This document shows, piece after piece, positions 29,133 to 38,704 of a stretch of 64,000 nucleotides of DNA. The DNA is from Streptomyces fructofermentans. Lineage in GTDB: Bacteria; Actinomycetota; Actinomycetes; Streptomycetales; Streptomycetaceae. The stretch covers positions 169,392 to 233,391 of the forward strand of contig NZ_BMWD01000009.1 in NCBI RefSeq assembly GCF_014651055.1. Direction: 5' to 3'. The translations under genes and the position numbers were made by a program. How positions within the stretch are numbered: position 1 is the stretch's first letter; every line of letters starts with the position of its first letter. The notes under the pieces are model-generated. The model did no database searches, had not been told where the DNA came from, and worked only from the letters and a program-made list of their open reading frames with translations.

Positions 29133-30572
29133 TCAGGCGCTCGCGGCGCCGAGTTCGCGGACGGCCTCCGCGAACATGTCACCGCGCTGGTTGTAGTTGG
29201 TGAACATGTCCATGGACGCACAGGCGGGGGCCATGAGCACCGTGTCGCCCGCCCGGGCGAGCCGCGCGGCCTCCCGCACCGCGGCGGACATCGCCCCAGT
29301 GTCGGTCCGGTCGAGGTCGACGACCGGTACCTCGGGCGCGTGTCGCGCGAGCGCTTCACGGATGAGGGCCCGGTCGGCGCCGAACAGCACGACGCCCCGC
29401 AGCCGCTCGGCCGACCTGGCGACGAGCTCGTCGAAGGTCGCTCCCTTGGCGAGCCCTCCGGCGATCCACACGATCGACCCGTAGGCGGCCAAGGAGGCTT
29501 CCGCCGCATGGGTGTTGGTGGCCTTGGAGTCGTCGATGTACGTCACGCCGTCGACGTCGGCCACGTGCTGGATGCGGTGGGCGTCGGGGCGGAACGCGCG
29601 CAGGCCGTCGCGCACGGCGGCGGCCGGCACGCCGAACGCGCGGGCCAGGGCGGCCGCGGCAAGGGCGTTGGCGATGTTGTGCGGGGCGGGCGGGTCGACG
29701 TCCGCGACCTCGGCCAGCTCCTGGGCCTGCTTGTGCCGGTGCTCGACGAAGGCGCGGTCGACCAGGATGCCCTCCACGACGCCGAGTTGGGAGGGACCCG
29801 GGGTGCCGAGCGTGAACCCGACGGCCCGGCAGCCCTCCTCGACGTCCGCGGCGCGCACCAGGTCCTCGGTGGCCTTGTCGGCCGCGTTGTAGACGCAGGC
29901 GATCCGATTGCCCTCGTAGATACGGCCCTTGTCGGCGGCGTACGCCTCCATGGAGCCGTGCCAGTCGAGGTGGTCGGGGGCGAGGTTCAGGACGGCGGCG
30001 GAGTGGGCGCGCAGCGAGGGCGCCCAGTGCAGCTGGTAGCTCGACAGCTCCACGGCGAGGACGTCGTACGCCGTGTCGCCCTCCTGCACGATGTCGATGA
30101 TCGGTGTCCCGATGTTGCCGACGGCGGCTGTGCGCAGGCCCGCGGCGACCAGGATGGAGGCGAGCATCTGCGTGGTGGTGGTCTTGCCGTTGGTGCCGGT
30201 CACGGCGAGCCAGGGCGCCGCGTCGGGTCCGCGCAGGCGCCAGGCGATCTCCACGTCGCCGACGACGTCCACGCCCGCCTCGGCGGCCGCCAGGAAGAGG
30301 GGGCCGCCCGGCTTCCAGCCCGGCGAGGTGACCACCAGGTCGGTGCCTTCGGGAAGGGTCTCGGCGTCCGCGAGGCGGACGGTGATCCCGTGCTCCTCCA
30401 GCGCCGCCGCCCGCTCTCGGTGGGCGTCCGAGGAGCCCCCGTCGACGACCGTGACGGACGCGCCGAGGCCGGCCAGGGCGCGGGCGGCGCTGACGCCGCT
30501 CACGCCGAGACCGGCGACGGTGATGTTCATGCCCTGCCAGTCGACCGGAGTCGTCACTTCTTGGCTGCCCAT
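29133..30572 (-). CDS. murD: MurD: UDP-MurNAc-L-Ala:D-Glu ligase
   Basis: A 479-aa cytoplasmic Mur ligase adding D-glutamate to UDP-MurNAc-L-alanine. A Rossmann-like N-terminal domain (VAGLGVSGVSAARALAG) is followed by the ATP-binding P-loop GTNGKTTTTQMLAS. The central domain shows NLAPDHLDWHGSMEAYAADK and the C-terminal domain YIDDSKATNTHAAEASL. Two starts are possible: ATG at 30572, which overlaps mraY by 19 bases, or GTG at 30557, which overlaps the mraY stop by four. I chose 30572 by memory of the Streptomyces N-terminus. Confidence 0.95.
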   Translation of the reverse strand: MGSQEVTTPVDWQGMNITVAGLGVSGVSAARALAGLGASVTVVDGGSSDAHRERAAALEEHGITVRLADAETLPEGTDLVVTSPGWKPGGPLFLAAAEAGVDVVGDVEIAWRLRGPDAAPWLAVTGTNGKTTTTQMLASILVAAGLRTAAVGNIGTPIIDIVQEGDTAYDVLAVELSSYQLHWAPSLRAHSAAVLNLAPDHLDWHGSMEAYAADKGRIYEGNRIACVYNAADKATEDLVRAADVEEGCRAVGFTLGTPGPSQLGVVEGILVDRAFVEHRHKQAQELAEVADVDPPAPHNIANALAAAALARAFGVPAAAVRDGLRAFRPDAHRIQHVADVDGVTYIDDSKATNTHAAEASLAAYGSIVWIAGGLAKGATFDELVARSAERLRGVVLFGADRALIREALARHAPEVPVVDLDRTDTGAMSAAVREAARLARAGDTVLMAPACASMDMFTNYNQRGDMFAEAVRELGAASA

Positions 30573-31627
30573 CCTGCGTAGAAGAGGCCGAGTCCGACGA
30601 TCACGCACATGCCCTGGATGATCCAGAAGCGGACCACCACAAGGACTTCGGACCACCCCTTGAGTTCGAAGTGGTGTTGCAGCGGGGCCATGCGGAAGAC
30701 GCGCTTCCCGGTCAGCTTGAAGGAGCCGACCTGGATGACCACCGACATCGTGATGAGGACGAAGAGTCCGCCGAGCAGGGCGACCAGGATCTCCGTGCGG
30801 GAGCAGATCGCGAGGCCGGCGAGCGCGCCGCCGAGGGCCAGTGAACCGGTGTCGCCCATGAAGATCTTGGCCGGCGAGGTGTTCCACCACAGGAAGCCGA
30901 AGCAGGCGCCCATGAGGGCGGAGGCGACGACCGCGAGGTCGAGCGGATCGCGCACCTCGTAGCAGGCACCCGGGTTGGCGAGGGTCTGCGCGTTGGCGCA
31001 GGACTCCTGGAACTGCCAGACGCCGATGAAGGTGTAGGCGCCGAACACCATGGTGGCCGCGCCGGTGGCCAGGCCGTCCAGACCGTCCGTCAGGTTCACG
31101 CCGTTCGACATCGCGAGGATCATGAACAGGGCCCAGATGACGAACAGCACCGGTCCGATGGACCAGCCGAAGTCCTGCACGAAGGAGAGCCTCGTGGAGG
31201 CCGGCGTGTTGTTGCGGTTGTCCGCGAACTGGAGCGCGAGCACCGCGAAGGCGATGCCGACGATCAGCTGGCCGGCCATCTTCGCCTTGGCCCGCAGACC
31301 GAGCGAACGCCGCTTGACGATCTTGATGTAGTCGTCCAGGAAGCCGACCACGCCCATCCCGGCCATCAGTCCGAGCACCAGCAGACCCGAGAAGGTCGGC
31401 GGATAGCCCGTGATCACCTTGGACAGGAAGTAGGCGATGATCGTCGCCAGTATGAAGGCGATGCCGCCCATGGTCGGCGTACCGCGCTTGCTGTGGTGCT
31501 CGCGCGGGCCGTCGTCACGGATGTACTGGCCGTAGCCCTTGCGGGCCAGGAGCTTGATCAGCAGCGGAGTGCCGACCAGGGTCAGGAAGAGACCGATGAC
31601 TCCCGAGAAGAGGATCTGCTTCATCAT
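30554..31627 (-). CDS. mraY: MraY: phospho-MurNAc-pentapeptide transferase
   Basis: A 357-aa integral membrane enzyme that links UDP-MurNAc-pentapeptide to undecaprenyl phosphate, giving lipid I. About ten membrane segments are visible. Catalytic aspartates lie in FLDDYIKI and NLTDGLDGLATG. DTGSLALGGALAGLAI carries another conserved Asp. The start ATG at 31627 overlaps the murF stop by four bases (ATGA). Confidence 0.97.
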   Translation of the reverse strand: MMKQILFSGVIGLFLTLVGTPLLIKLLARKGYGQYIRDDGPREHHSKRGTPTMGGIAFILATIIAYFLSKVITGYPPTFSGLLVLGLMAGMGVVGFLDDYIKIVKRRSLGLRAKAKMAGQLIVGIAFAVLALQFADNRNNTPASTRLSFVQDFGWSIGPVLFVIWALFMILAMSNGVNLTDGLDGLATGAATMVFGAYTFIGVWQFQESCANAQTLANPGACYEVRDPLDLAVVASALMGACFGFLWWNTSPAKIFMGDTGSLALGGALAGLAICSRTEILVALLGGLFVLITMSVVIQVGSFKLTGKRVFRMAPLQHHFELKGWSEVLVVVRFWIIQGMCVIVGLGLFYAGWAAKK

Positions 31628-33030
31628 CGGGCGGAAACCTCACCCTCGGCGCCGCTGTCGAGCAGCGCGAGGGCCACCCGTTCGAGCCCGACCGACCGGG
31701 ACGCCTTCACGAGTACGACGTCTCCCGGGCGCAGCTGACTGCGCAACAGGTCGATCGCCGCCTGTGCGTCGGACACGTGCACCGACTCCTCACCCCACGA
31801 ACCCTCGTTATATGCGCCCAGTTGCAGCCAGGACGCTTCCCTGCCCCCGACCGCGACGAGCTTGCCGACATTGAGCCGGACGGCGAGCCGTCCGACCGCG
31901 TCGTGCTCGGCGAGCGCCTCGTCCCCGAGCTCGGCCATCTGACCGAGCACCGCCCAGGTCCGCCGCCCCTTGCCCATGGCCGCGAGCGCGCGCAGGGCGG
32001 CTCGCATGGACTCGGGGTTCGCGTTGTAGGCGTCGTTGACGACCGTCACGCCGTCCGGGCGCTCGGTGACCTCCATCCGCCAGCGGGAGAGGGAGCCAGC
32101 CTCCGAGAGCGCGGTGGCGATCTCGTCTGCGGACATGCCCAGCTCATGCGCGACGGCGGCCGCGGCGAGCGCGTTCGACACGTGGTGCTCACCGTACAGG
32201 CGCATGGTCACATCGCTGCACCCGGAGGGTGTGTGAAGGCTGAACGAAGGCTGTCCGCCCGCCGTGAGCCGCACGTTCTCGGCACGTACGTCCGCTTCGC
32301 CGGACTCTCCGAAGAGGAGCACGCGCGCTTTGGTCCGCGACGCCATGGCCCGTACGAGCGGATCGTCGGCGTTCAGGATCGCCGCGCCGTCCGCGGGCAG
32401 GCTCTCCACCAACTCGCCCTTGGCCCGGGCGATCTGCTCGCGGCCGCCGAACTCGCCGATGTGGGCGGTTCCGACATTCAGGACGAGACCGATCCGCGGG
32501 GGCGTCAGTTCCGTGAGGTACCGGATGTGCCCGATGCCGCGGGCGCCCATCTCCAGGACCAGGAAGCGGGTTTCACCGGTGGCGCTGAGCGCGGTGAGCG
32601 GGAGCCCGATCTCGTTGTTCAGGGAGCCCGGTGTGAAGACCGTGGGCGCCTTGCGCCGGAGGACCTGTGCGATCAGGTCCTTGGTGCTGGTCTTGCCCGC
32701 GGAGCCGGTGAGGGCCACGAGTGTGGCGCCGAGCCGTTCGACGACGTGCCGCGCGAGGGCGCCCAGCGCCCGCTGGACGTCGTCCACGACGATCGCGGGG
32801 ACTCCGACCGGCCGGGACGCCAGGACGGCCGCGGCACCGGCGGCGACGACGTCCGCGGCGTAGTCGTGGCCGTCGACCCGCTCGCCCACGAAGGCGACGA
32901 AGAGGCTGCCCGGGCGCACCTCGCGGGAGTCCCTGACGACGGGTCCGGTGACCTGGACCGACGGATCCGGTATGTCGTGCGTCTGCCCGCCGACGACTGA
33001 CGCGATCTCGGCGAGGGAGAGGGCGATCAC
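31624..33030 (-). CDS. murF: MurF: UDP-MurNAc-tripeptide D-Ala-D-Ala ligase
   Basis: A 468-aa Mur ligase that completes the pentapeptide precursor. The N-terminal substrate domain (SLFVAFVGERVDGHDYAADV) is followed by the P-loop GSAGKTSTKDLIAQVL. The central domain has NVGTAHIGEFGGREQIARAK and the C-terminal domain NDAYNANPESMRAALRAL, all typical. The start is GTG at 33030, four bases after the murE stop, with AGGGA upstream. Confidence 0.97.
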   Translation of the reverse strand: MIALSLAEIASVVGGQTHDIPDPSVQVTGPVVRDSREVRPGSLFVAFVGERVDGHDYAADVVAAGAAAVLASRPVGVPAIVVDDVQRALGALARHVVERLGATLVALTGSAGKTSTKDLIAQVLRRKAPTVFTPGSLNNEIGLPLTALSATGETRFLVLEMGARGIGHIRYLTELTPPRIGLVLNVGTAHIGEFGGREQIARAKGELVESLPADGAAILNADDPLVRAMASRTKARVLLFGESGEADVRAENVRLTAGGQPSFSLHTPSGCSDVTMRLYGEHHVSNALAAAAVAHELGMSADEIATALSEAGSLSRWRMEVTERPDGVTVVNDAYNANPESMRAALRALAAMGKGRRTWAVLGQMAELGDEALAEHDAVGRLAVRLNVGKLVAVGGREASWLQLGAYNEGSWGEESVHVSDAQAAIDLLRSQLRPGDVVLVKASRSVGLERVALALLDSGAEGEVSAR

Positions 33031-33034
33031 AAGT

Positions 33035-34711
33035 TCATCCCTGGGTCTTCTGGATAGCTTCGCGGAGCACCTGGCGGTCGTCGAAGGGACGGATCACGCC
33101 GGCGATGTCCTGGCCCTGCTCGTGGCCCTTGCCCGCGACGAGCACGGTGTCGCCCGGCCGTGCGCGGGCGACCGCCGCGGCGATCGCGGCGGCCCGGTCC
33201 TCGAAGACCTGGACCTCTCCGCGCTCGTGCGCGGGCACCTCGGCGGCGCCCGCGAGCATGGTGGCGAGGATCGAGAGGGGGTCCTCGGTACGGGGGTTGT
33301 CCGATGTCAGTACGGCGGTGTCGGCGAGCCGGGCCGCGGCGGCGCCCATCGGCATCCGCTTGGTCGTGTCCCGGTCCCCGCCGCAGCCGAGGACGATGTG
33401 CAGCCTGCCCTCGGTGACCTTGCGCAGGGCCCGCAGGACGGACTCCACCGCGTCGGTCTTGTGGGCGTAGTCGACGACCGCGAGGTAGTCCTGGCCGGCG
33501 TCCACCCTCTCCAGCCGGCCCGGTACGCCGGGAACGGCGGCGATGCCGTCGGCGGCGGTCTGCGGGTCGAGTCCGGCGACGGCGAGGGAGGCGATCGCGG
33601 CCAGGGTGTTCGCCACGTTGAAGGGGCCCGCGAGCGGCGACCTGGCGGTGATCCGCTCGCCCTTGGGGCCGACCGCGACGAAGACCGAGTCCATCGGCCC
33701 GACGCGGACGTCCTCGGCGCGCCAGTCGGCGTCGGGGTGGCCCTCGGCGGAGAACGTCACGACCGGGACGGTGGCCTCCGCGGTGAGGCGGCGGCCGTAC
33801 TCGTCGTCGAGGTTGACCACGCCGAGCCTGCTGCGCTCCGGCGTGAACAGCCGCGCCTTGGCTTGGAAGTAGTCCTCCATGTCGGAGTGGAACTCCATGT
33901 GCTCCGGGCTGAGGTTGTTGAAGACGGCGACGTCGAAGACGCAGCCGTCGACCCGGCCCAGGACCAGCGCGTGGCTGGAGACCTCCATGGCGACCGCGTC
34001 GACGCCCCGTTCGCGCATGACGGCGAACAGCGCCTGGAGGTCGGTGGCCTCGGGGGTCGTGCGCTCCGACTTGATGCGCTCGTCGCCGATGCGCATCTCC
34101 ACGGTGCCGATCAGCCCGGTGCTGCGGACGGTCCTGAGGCCGCCCTCGACGAGGTAGGCCGTCGTGGTCTTGCCGGACGTCCCGGTGATGCCGATCTGGA
34201 GCAGGTCCCGGCCCGGGTGGCCGTAGATCGACGCGGCCAGCCCGCCCATCCGGCCGCGCGGGTCGTCGACGACGAGGACCGGCAGCCCCGTGGCCGCGGC
34301 GCGCTCGGCGCCCGTCGGATCGGTGAGGACGGCGGCGGCGCCGAGGCCGGCCGCCTGCGTCACGAAGTCGGCGCCGTGGAGCCGCGCGCCCGGGAGGGCG
34401 GCGTAGAGGTCCCCCGGGCGCACCGCGCGCGAGTCATGGGTGATGCCCGTGATCTCGACGGCGCCCCGCGGGTCCTCCGGCTGTTCGGCACCCACCTGCT
34501 CGGCGAGCTCCGCGAGGGATCTGGCGGAGTTCTGAACCGGTCGCGGCGGCCCCGGATATGTCACAGGAGCGCCCTTCTGGGTGGTTTGGGACTGATCAGC
34601 TTGTGGCACGGCGGTGAGCGTACCGGGCGCACCCCCGCCGGAGCGAAGCGAGGGGCGCGGCCCGTCGGACGGTGGGGTGCGATGGCCGGGATCGGGAGTG
34701 TTCGTTGTCAC
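33035..34711 (-). CDS. murE: MurE: UDP-MurNAc-L-Ala-D-Glu diaminopimelate ligase
   Basis: A 558-aa Mur ligase adding diaminopimelate, presumably the LL form in Streptomyces. Motifs: P-loop GTSGKTTTAYLVEGG, carbamylated-lysine region MEDYFQAKARLF, and the diaminopimelate-binding DNPR motif in TSDNPRTEDP. Two GTG starts have good ribosome binding sites: 34711 (AGGAA, spacing 7) and 34564 (GAAGGG, spacing 7). The longer start adds a disordered 49-residue N-terminus and is given here; the shorter gives 509 residues, nearer the family length. It ends four bases before murF. The gap to ftsI is 55 bases of coding-strand spacer. Confidence 0.94.
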   Translation of the reverse strand: MTTNTPDPGHRTPPSDGPRPSLRSGGGAPGTLTAVPQADQSQTTQKGAPVTYPGPPRPVQNSARSLAELAEQVGAEQPEDPRGAVEITGITHDSRAVRPGDLYAALPGARLHGADFVTQAAGLGAAAVLTDPTGAERAAATGLPVLVVDDPRGRMGGLAASIYGHPGRDLLQIGITGTSGKTTTAYLVEGGLRTVRSTGLIGTVEMRIGDERIKSERTTPEATDLQALFAVMRERGVDAVAMEVSSHALVLGRVDGCVFDVAVFNNLSPEHMEFHSDMEDYFQAKARLFTPERSRLGVVNLDDEYGRRLTAEATVPVVTFSAEGHPDADWRAEDVRVGPMDSVFVAVGPKGERITARSPLAGPFNVANTLAAIASLAVAGLDPQTAADGIAAVPGVPGRLERVDAGQDYLAVVDYAHKTDAVESVLRALRKVTEGRLHIVLGCGGDRDTTKRMPMGAAAARLADTAVLTSDNPRTEDPLSILATMLAGAAEVPAHERGEVQVFEDRAAAIAAAVARARPGDTVLVAGKGHEQGQDIAGVIRPFDDRQVLREAIQKTQG

Positions 34712-34766
34712 GAGGTCGTTCCTGGTCGGTGTTCCGGGTGCGGTACGGGGTTCCGGTCGGTGCTGA

Positions 34767-36725
34767 TCAGGGGGTGAAGGTGACGGGGAGCCGGGCGGAG
34801 GAGGTCCCGGTGGGCGGCACCTGGAGGGTCTTCAGGGCGAACTCCAGCACCTCCTTGTAGACGGGTCCGCAGATCTGTCCGCCGAAGTAGCTCCCCTTGG
34901 TGGCGTTCTGGATGGCGCAGTAGACGGTGACCCGGGGGTTGTCGGCGGGCGCGAACCCGGCGAAGGACGACGTGTATCCGCGGTACCGGCCGGTGGCCGG
35001 ATCCACGCGGTTGGCCGTGCCGGTCTTGCCCGCGACGCGGTAGCCGGGGATGCGCGCCTTGGTGCCGGTGCCCTCCTCGTCGTCCACGACGGACTCCAGC
35101 ATCCGCGCCAGGGTCTTCGCGGTCTTCTCACTGACGACCCTGGTCTCCTTGGGCTCGGCGGCCGGGGTGAACCGCCCGTCGGGTCCCTTCGTGCCGCGCA
35201 CGAGCGTCGGTTCGACGCGTACGCCGCCGTTGGCGATGGTCGAGTAGACGGAGGCCGCCTGCATCGCGTTGACGGACACGCCCTGGCCGAAAGGAATCGT
35301 GTACTGCTGGGAGGTGGACCACTCGTCGGCGGGCGCGAGGATGCCCTTGGTCTCACCGGGGAAGCCGAGCCCGGTGTAGCCGCCGATGCCGAACTTGCGC
35401 AGGTACGAGTGGAGGACCCGGTTGGCCTCCTTCTGCGTCGTGCCGAGCTGTCCGGTCGCCAGGATGGTGCCGATGTTGCTGGACTTGGCGAGGACGCCGT
35501 TGAGCGTCAGGTACCAGGTCGGGTGGTCGATGTCGTCGCGGAAGAGCCGGTCGCCGCGGTGCAGCCGGTTGGGCACGGTCACATGCGTGGCGGGGGTGGC
35601 GGCGTTCTCCTCCAGCACGGCGGCCATCGACATGACCTTGGCGGTGGAGCCGGGCTCGTAGGCGTCCTGGAGCGCGGCGTTGCCCAGGGCGGCGGAGTCG
35701 GCCGCGGAGAGGTCGTTGGGGTCGAAGCCGGGCGCGTTGGCCATCGCGAGGATCTCGCCGGTCCTGTTGTCCTGGACGATGACGTAGCCGCGGTCGGCCC
35801 TGGACTCCTTCACCTGCTCGGTGATGGCGTTCTGGGCGGCCCACTGGATGTCCCGGTCGATCGTCAGCTCGACCTGGGAGCCGGCCACCGCGGGCTTCTC
35901 GGTGGAGCCGGCGGTGGGCACGTGCCGACCACCGGACTGCGCGTAGCGGATCTCGCCGTCCTTGCCGGCCAGCCTGCCCTGGAGCTGCTGCTCGACGCCG
36001 CCGCCGCCCTTGCCGTCGGCGTTGACCCAGCCCAGTATCCCCGCGCCGAGGTCGCCGTTCGGGTAGACGCGTTTGCTGCTGGGCTCCTGGAGGACGCCCG
36101 CGAGGACGTTGACGGCGGTCCTGTCCTCGCCCGCCTTGTCGGCGAGCGTGCTCTTCAGGTCCTTGATCTGCGTCCAGACCTGGGGGATCTGGCGCCGGGC
36201 GAGCACCACGTACCGGGTGTCCTTGGTGCGGAGCTTCCTGGCGAGCTCGTCGGGGTCCTTGTCGAGGATGGGGCCGAGGAGCGCGGCGGCCTGTTCGGGC
36301 GCGTCGTCGATCTTCGTCGCCCCGCGCGTGAACAGCGTGGGGTCGGCGGTGATGTCGTTCGCGTCGACGCTGATGGCCAGGTCGACGCCGTTGCGGTCGG
36401 TGATGCCGCCGCGTTCGGCGGCCAGGGTGCGGCTCAGGTAGCGGTTCTTCTCCGCCTTGGCGGTGTACTCGCCCGCGTCGACCGCCTGCACCTGGAGGAG
36501 CCGCACCACGAAGGCGACGAGCACCAGGGTCAGGGCCACGCCGACCAGGCGCAGCCGCGGGCGCGGACTGCCGAGCCGGATGACGCGCGGGCCCTGGGAG
36601 CGGGGCGGTGCCGGGCGGCGCGCGGGGCGGGCTCCCGGGCCGGGCCGCCGGCCGCCGGGGCGGGCCGGCCGGGCGGGCGGGGGCACCCGGCGGCGCGGGG
36701 GTTCCCTGTCGGACACTTCCGTCAC
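34767..36725 (-). CDS. ftsI: FtsI: septal penicillin-binding protein (class B)
   Basis: A 652-aa bitopic transpeptidase that cross-links septal peptidoglycan. A Pro/Arg-rich cytoplasmic tail (1-50) is followed by one membrane segment (LRLVGVALTLVLVAFVVRLL) and the PBP dimerisation domain. The transpeptidase domain has catalytic SxxK in EPGSTAKVMSM, SxN in AKSSNIGTI and KTG in AGKTGTANRV. The start is GTG at 36725, overlapping the ftsL stop (GTGA). Confidence 0.97.
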   Translation of the reverse strand: MTEVSDREPPRRRVPPPARPARPGGRRPGPGARPARRPAPPRSQGPRVIRLGSPRPRLRLVGVALTLVLVAFVVRLLQVQAVDAGEYTAKAEKNRYLSRTLAAERGGITDRNGVDLAISVDANDITADPTLFTRGATKIDDAPEQAAALLGPILDKDPDELARKLRTKDTRYVVLARRQIPQVWTQIKDLKSTLADKAGEDRTAVNVLAGVLQEPSSKRVYPNGDLGAGILGWVNADGKGGGGVEQQLQGRLAGKDGEIRYAQSGGRHVPTAGSTEKPAVAGSQVELTIDRDIQWAAQNAITEQVKESRADRGYVIVQDNRTGEILAMANAPGFDPNDLSAADSAALGNAALQDAYEPGSTAKVMSMAAVLEENAATPATHVTVPNRLHRGDRLFRDDIDHPTWYLTLNGVLAKSSNIGTILATGQLGTTQKEANRVLHSYLRKFGIGGYTGLGFPGETKGILAPADEWSTSQQYTIPFGQGVSVNAMQAASVYSTIANGGVRVEPTLVRGTKGPDGRFTPAAEPKETRVVSEKTAKTLARMLESVVDDEEGTGTKARIPGYRVAGKTGTANRVDPATGRYRGYTSSFAGFAPADNPRVTVYCAIQNATKGSYFGGQICGPVYKEVLEFALKTLQVPPTGTSSARLPVTFTP

Positions 36726-37249
36726 CTGCCGGGAGTCGGAGCGGGCGGATTCACAGCGGTCGGCCCGGGCCGCGCGGGCGGTTCGCCGGCCGGTGTCCGG
36801 GTGGGCGGAGCCTTCGCCGCGGGGGACGCCGCCGCGGCCGGCGCGAACATCTCGGGCGGACGCACGGGGACGGCGAGGGAGGACTTCTCGGCAGCGCCGG
36901 GAACGCCCCGGACGCGGCCGTCGGGGTCCAGGAAGACCGGGTCGCCGCCGGGGACCATGCCCAGCTCGCGGGCGCGGCGCTGGAGGGCGTCGGGCGCGGA
37001 GTAGGCGTCCACGTCCCGCTGGAGCTCCTGCTCCTGGTCGGTGAGGCTCTTGGTGTCCTTCTGGAGGTCGTCGAGCCTGAACGACCCTTCGCTGAGGGCC
37101 GAGTTCAGGACGAGGAGTCCGATCAGGCCGCCGCCGAGCAGCAGCACGACCAGCAGGACGAAGGGGGTACGGGCCGCCTGCGCGGCGCCCGCGGGGAAGA
37201 GGCGGGCGAGCCGGGCCGCCCTCCCCGTCAGTTCGGGTTTCCTATTCAC
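36722..37249 (-). CDS. ftsL: FtsL-like septum formation protein
   Basis: A 175-aa small bitopic protein. A short basic N-terminus is followed by one membrane segment (about 27-50, TPFVLLVVLLLGGGLIGLLVLN). A coiled coil (about 55-95, DDLQKDTKSLTDQEQELQRD) and a long Pro/Ala-rich outer tail complete it. The position between rsmH and ftsI and this layout identify FtsL, which joins FtsQ and DivIC/FtsB in the divisome. The start is GTG at 37249, with GGGAGGG close upstream. The proline-rich tail is longer than in most FtsL proteins. Confidence 0.9.
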   Translation of the reverse strand: MNRKPELTGRAARLARLFPAGAAQAARTPFVLLVVLLLGGGLIGLLVLNSALSEGSFRLDDLQKDTKSLTDQEQELQRDVDAYSAPDALQRRARELGMVPGGDPVFLDPDGRVRGVPGAAEKSSLAVPVRPPEMFAPAAAASPAAKAPPTRTPAGEPPARPGPTAVNPPAPTPGR

Positions 37250-37324
37250 GCGCCCTCCCGGTGGGCCGGGGAACTCGGCCCGCGGGCCCGGTGGTTTCGG
37301 CTGTCCGCTGCACGCGTCCTGCCG

Positions 37325-38281
37325 TCACTCGGCGTCCTCCCTGATGCGCTGGGCGCCGCGCAGCCGCGCGGGGGCGGCCCGCCGGTTCTCCGCGACCTCT
37401 TCCTCGGTGGGGAGCTCGGCACCGCGGGTCAGCAGTTTGAGCCGGGGCTGGTAGCGCTCGGGGACGACCGGCAGTCCGGGCGGCGCGGTGGTGGCGGCGC
37501 CGGCCGCGAACACCTGCTTGACGAGCCGGTCCTCCAGCGAGTGGTACGAGAGCACGGCGATCCGGCCGCCGACGGCGAGCGCCCCGACGGCGGCGGGGAT
37601 CGCGCGCTCCAGCACGGTGAGTTCACCGTTGACCTCGATGCGCAGCGCCTGGAAGGTGCGCTTGGCGGGGTTGCCGCCGGTGCGCTTGGCGGCCTGCGGC
37701 AGGGAGTCGCGGATCAGCTCGACGAGCCGCGCGCTGTTGGTGAAGGGGTCCCTGTCCCGCTCGCGCACGACCGCGGAGACGATCCGCTTGGCCTGCTTCT
37801 CCTCCCCGTACGCCCTCAGGATCCGTACGAGTTCGCCCGGCGGGTAGGTGTTGAGGACCTCAGCGGCGCTGATGCCGGTCGTCTGGTCCATGCGCATGTC
37901 GAGCGGGGCGTCCTGGGCGTACGCGAAGCCGCGGTCCGCCTCGTCGAGCTGCATGGAGGAGACACCCAGGTCGAAGAGGACGCCCTGGACGCGCGGGAGC
38001 CCCAGGCGGTCGAGCACCTCGGGGAGTTCGTCGTACACGGCGTGCACGAGAGTGGCCCGGTCGCCGAAGGGGGCGAGCCGTTCACCCGAGAGGCGCAGGG
38101 CCTCCTTGTCGCGGTCGAGGGCGACCAGGCGGGCCTCGGGGAAGCGGGTGAGCAGGGCCTCGCTGTGCCCGCCGAGGCCGAGGGTGCAGTCGACGACCAC
38201 GGCTCCCGGCCGCTCCAGTGAGGGGGCCAGCATGTCCAGGCACCGCTGGAGCATCACCGGGACATGTCGACTCTGGCTCAA
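37325..38281 (-). CDS. rsmH: RsmH: 16S rRNA m4C1402 methyltransferase
   Basis: A 318-aa AdoMet-dependent enzyme that N4-methylates C1402 of 16S rRNA. N-terminal HVPVMLQRCLDML and the AdoMet site VVDCTLGLGGHSEALL are clear. GVLFDLGVSSMQLDEADRGF and AVLSYHSLEDRLVKQVF are family signatures. The start appears to be the rare codon TTG at 38281, with GAGAGGG a few bases upstream. It is the first gene of the dcw transcript. I see no mraZ ahead of it. Confidence 0.96.
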   Translation of the reverse strand: MSQSRHVPVMLQRCLDMLAPSLERPGAVVVDCTLGLGGHSEALLTRFPEARLVALDRDKEALRLSGERLAPFGDRATLVHAVYDELPEVLDRLGLPRVQGVLFDLGVSSMQLDEADRGFAYAQDAPLDMRMDQTTGISAAEVLNTYPPGELVRILRAYGEEKQAKRIVSAVVRERDRDPFTNSARLVELIRDSLPQAAKRTGGNPAKRTFQALRIEVNGELTVLERAIPAAVGALAVGGRIAVLSYHSLEDRLVKQVFAAGAATTAPPGLPVVPERYQPRLKLLTRGAELPTEEEVAENRRAAPARLRGAQRIREDAE

Positions 38282-38704
38282 GGGGCCCTCTCAGGTCCGG
38301 CGCCGCGGTACGCACCGCCGGGTCCCCGCCCGCTCCGAGAAGGGGACGGCCTGCCGGCGCCGGAAGCGTCAGCCGACCGGGAGCGGGAGGAGGCCGAGCC
38401 GTACGTACGCGCCGCGCACGCGGGGAGTTCCCGGCACCTCGCCGGTCCTCCGGGGTATTGCAGGTCCAGCGGGGAGAGCGTGTCGCCTCCGCTTCGCGTC
38501 ACTTTAGTCCACGGTGTCTCGCGGTCAACGAACCGGCCTGCGCGTCGCGCCCCGAGCCCGAAACGAAGCGACAAAACCACATTTTTCACCCGTACGAGTA
38601 CACTCGAACCACCCCTGTGGGTTACCTCACAACAACGCTCATTGATGTTCTTTGTCCCCTCTCACAGCAGGACCGGACAACGTGTGACCACTACCGTCAT
38701 AGGT
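38282..38704. promoter_or_regulatory. Divergent intergenic region rsmH / carbonic anhydrase
   Basis: A 423-bp gap without a gene. It holds the leader and promoter of the dcw operon on the left. On the right an AT-richer stretch (about 38570-38665) leads to the carbonic anhydrase promoter, with TACCGT at 38692-38697 seven bases before that ATG. Confidence 0.7.
38501..38528 (-). promoter_or_regulatory. Putative main promoter of the dcw operon
   Basis: On the minus strand TTGACC (38523-38528) and TAAAGT (38501-38506) are separated by 16 bases, close to the housekeeping sigma consensus. A GACAC motif (38514-38518) lies in the spacer. Transcription would start near 38494, leaving a leader of about 210 bases before rsmH. 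Confidence 0.65.
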
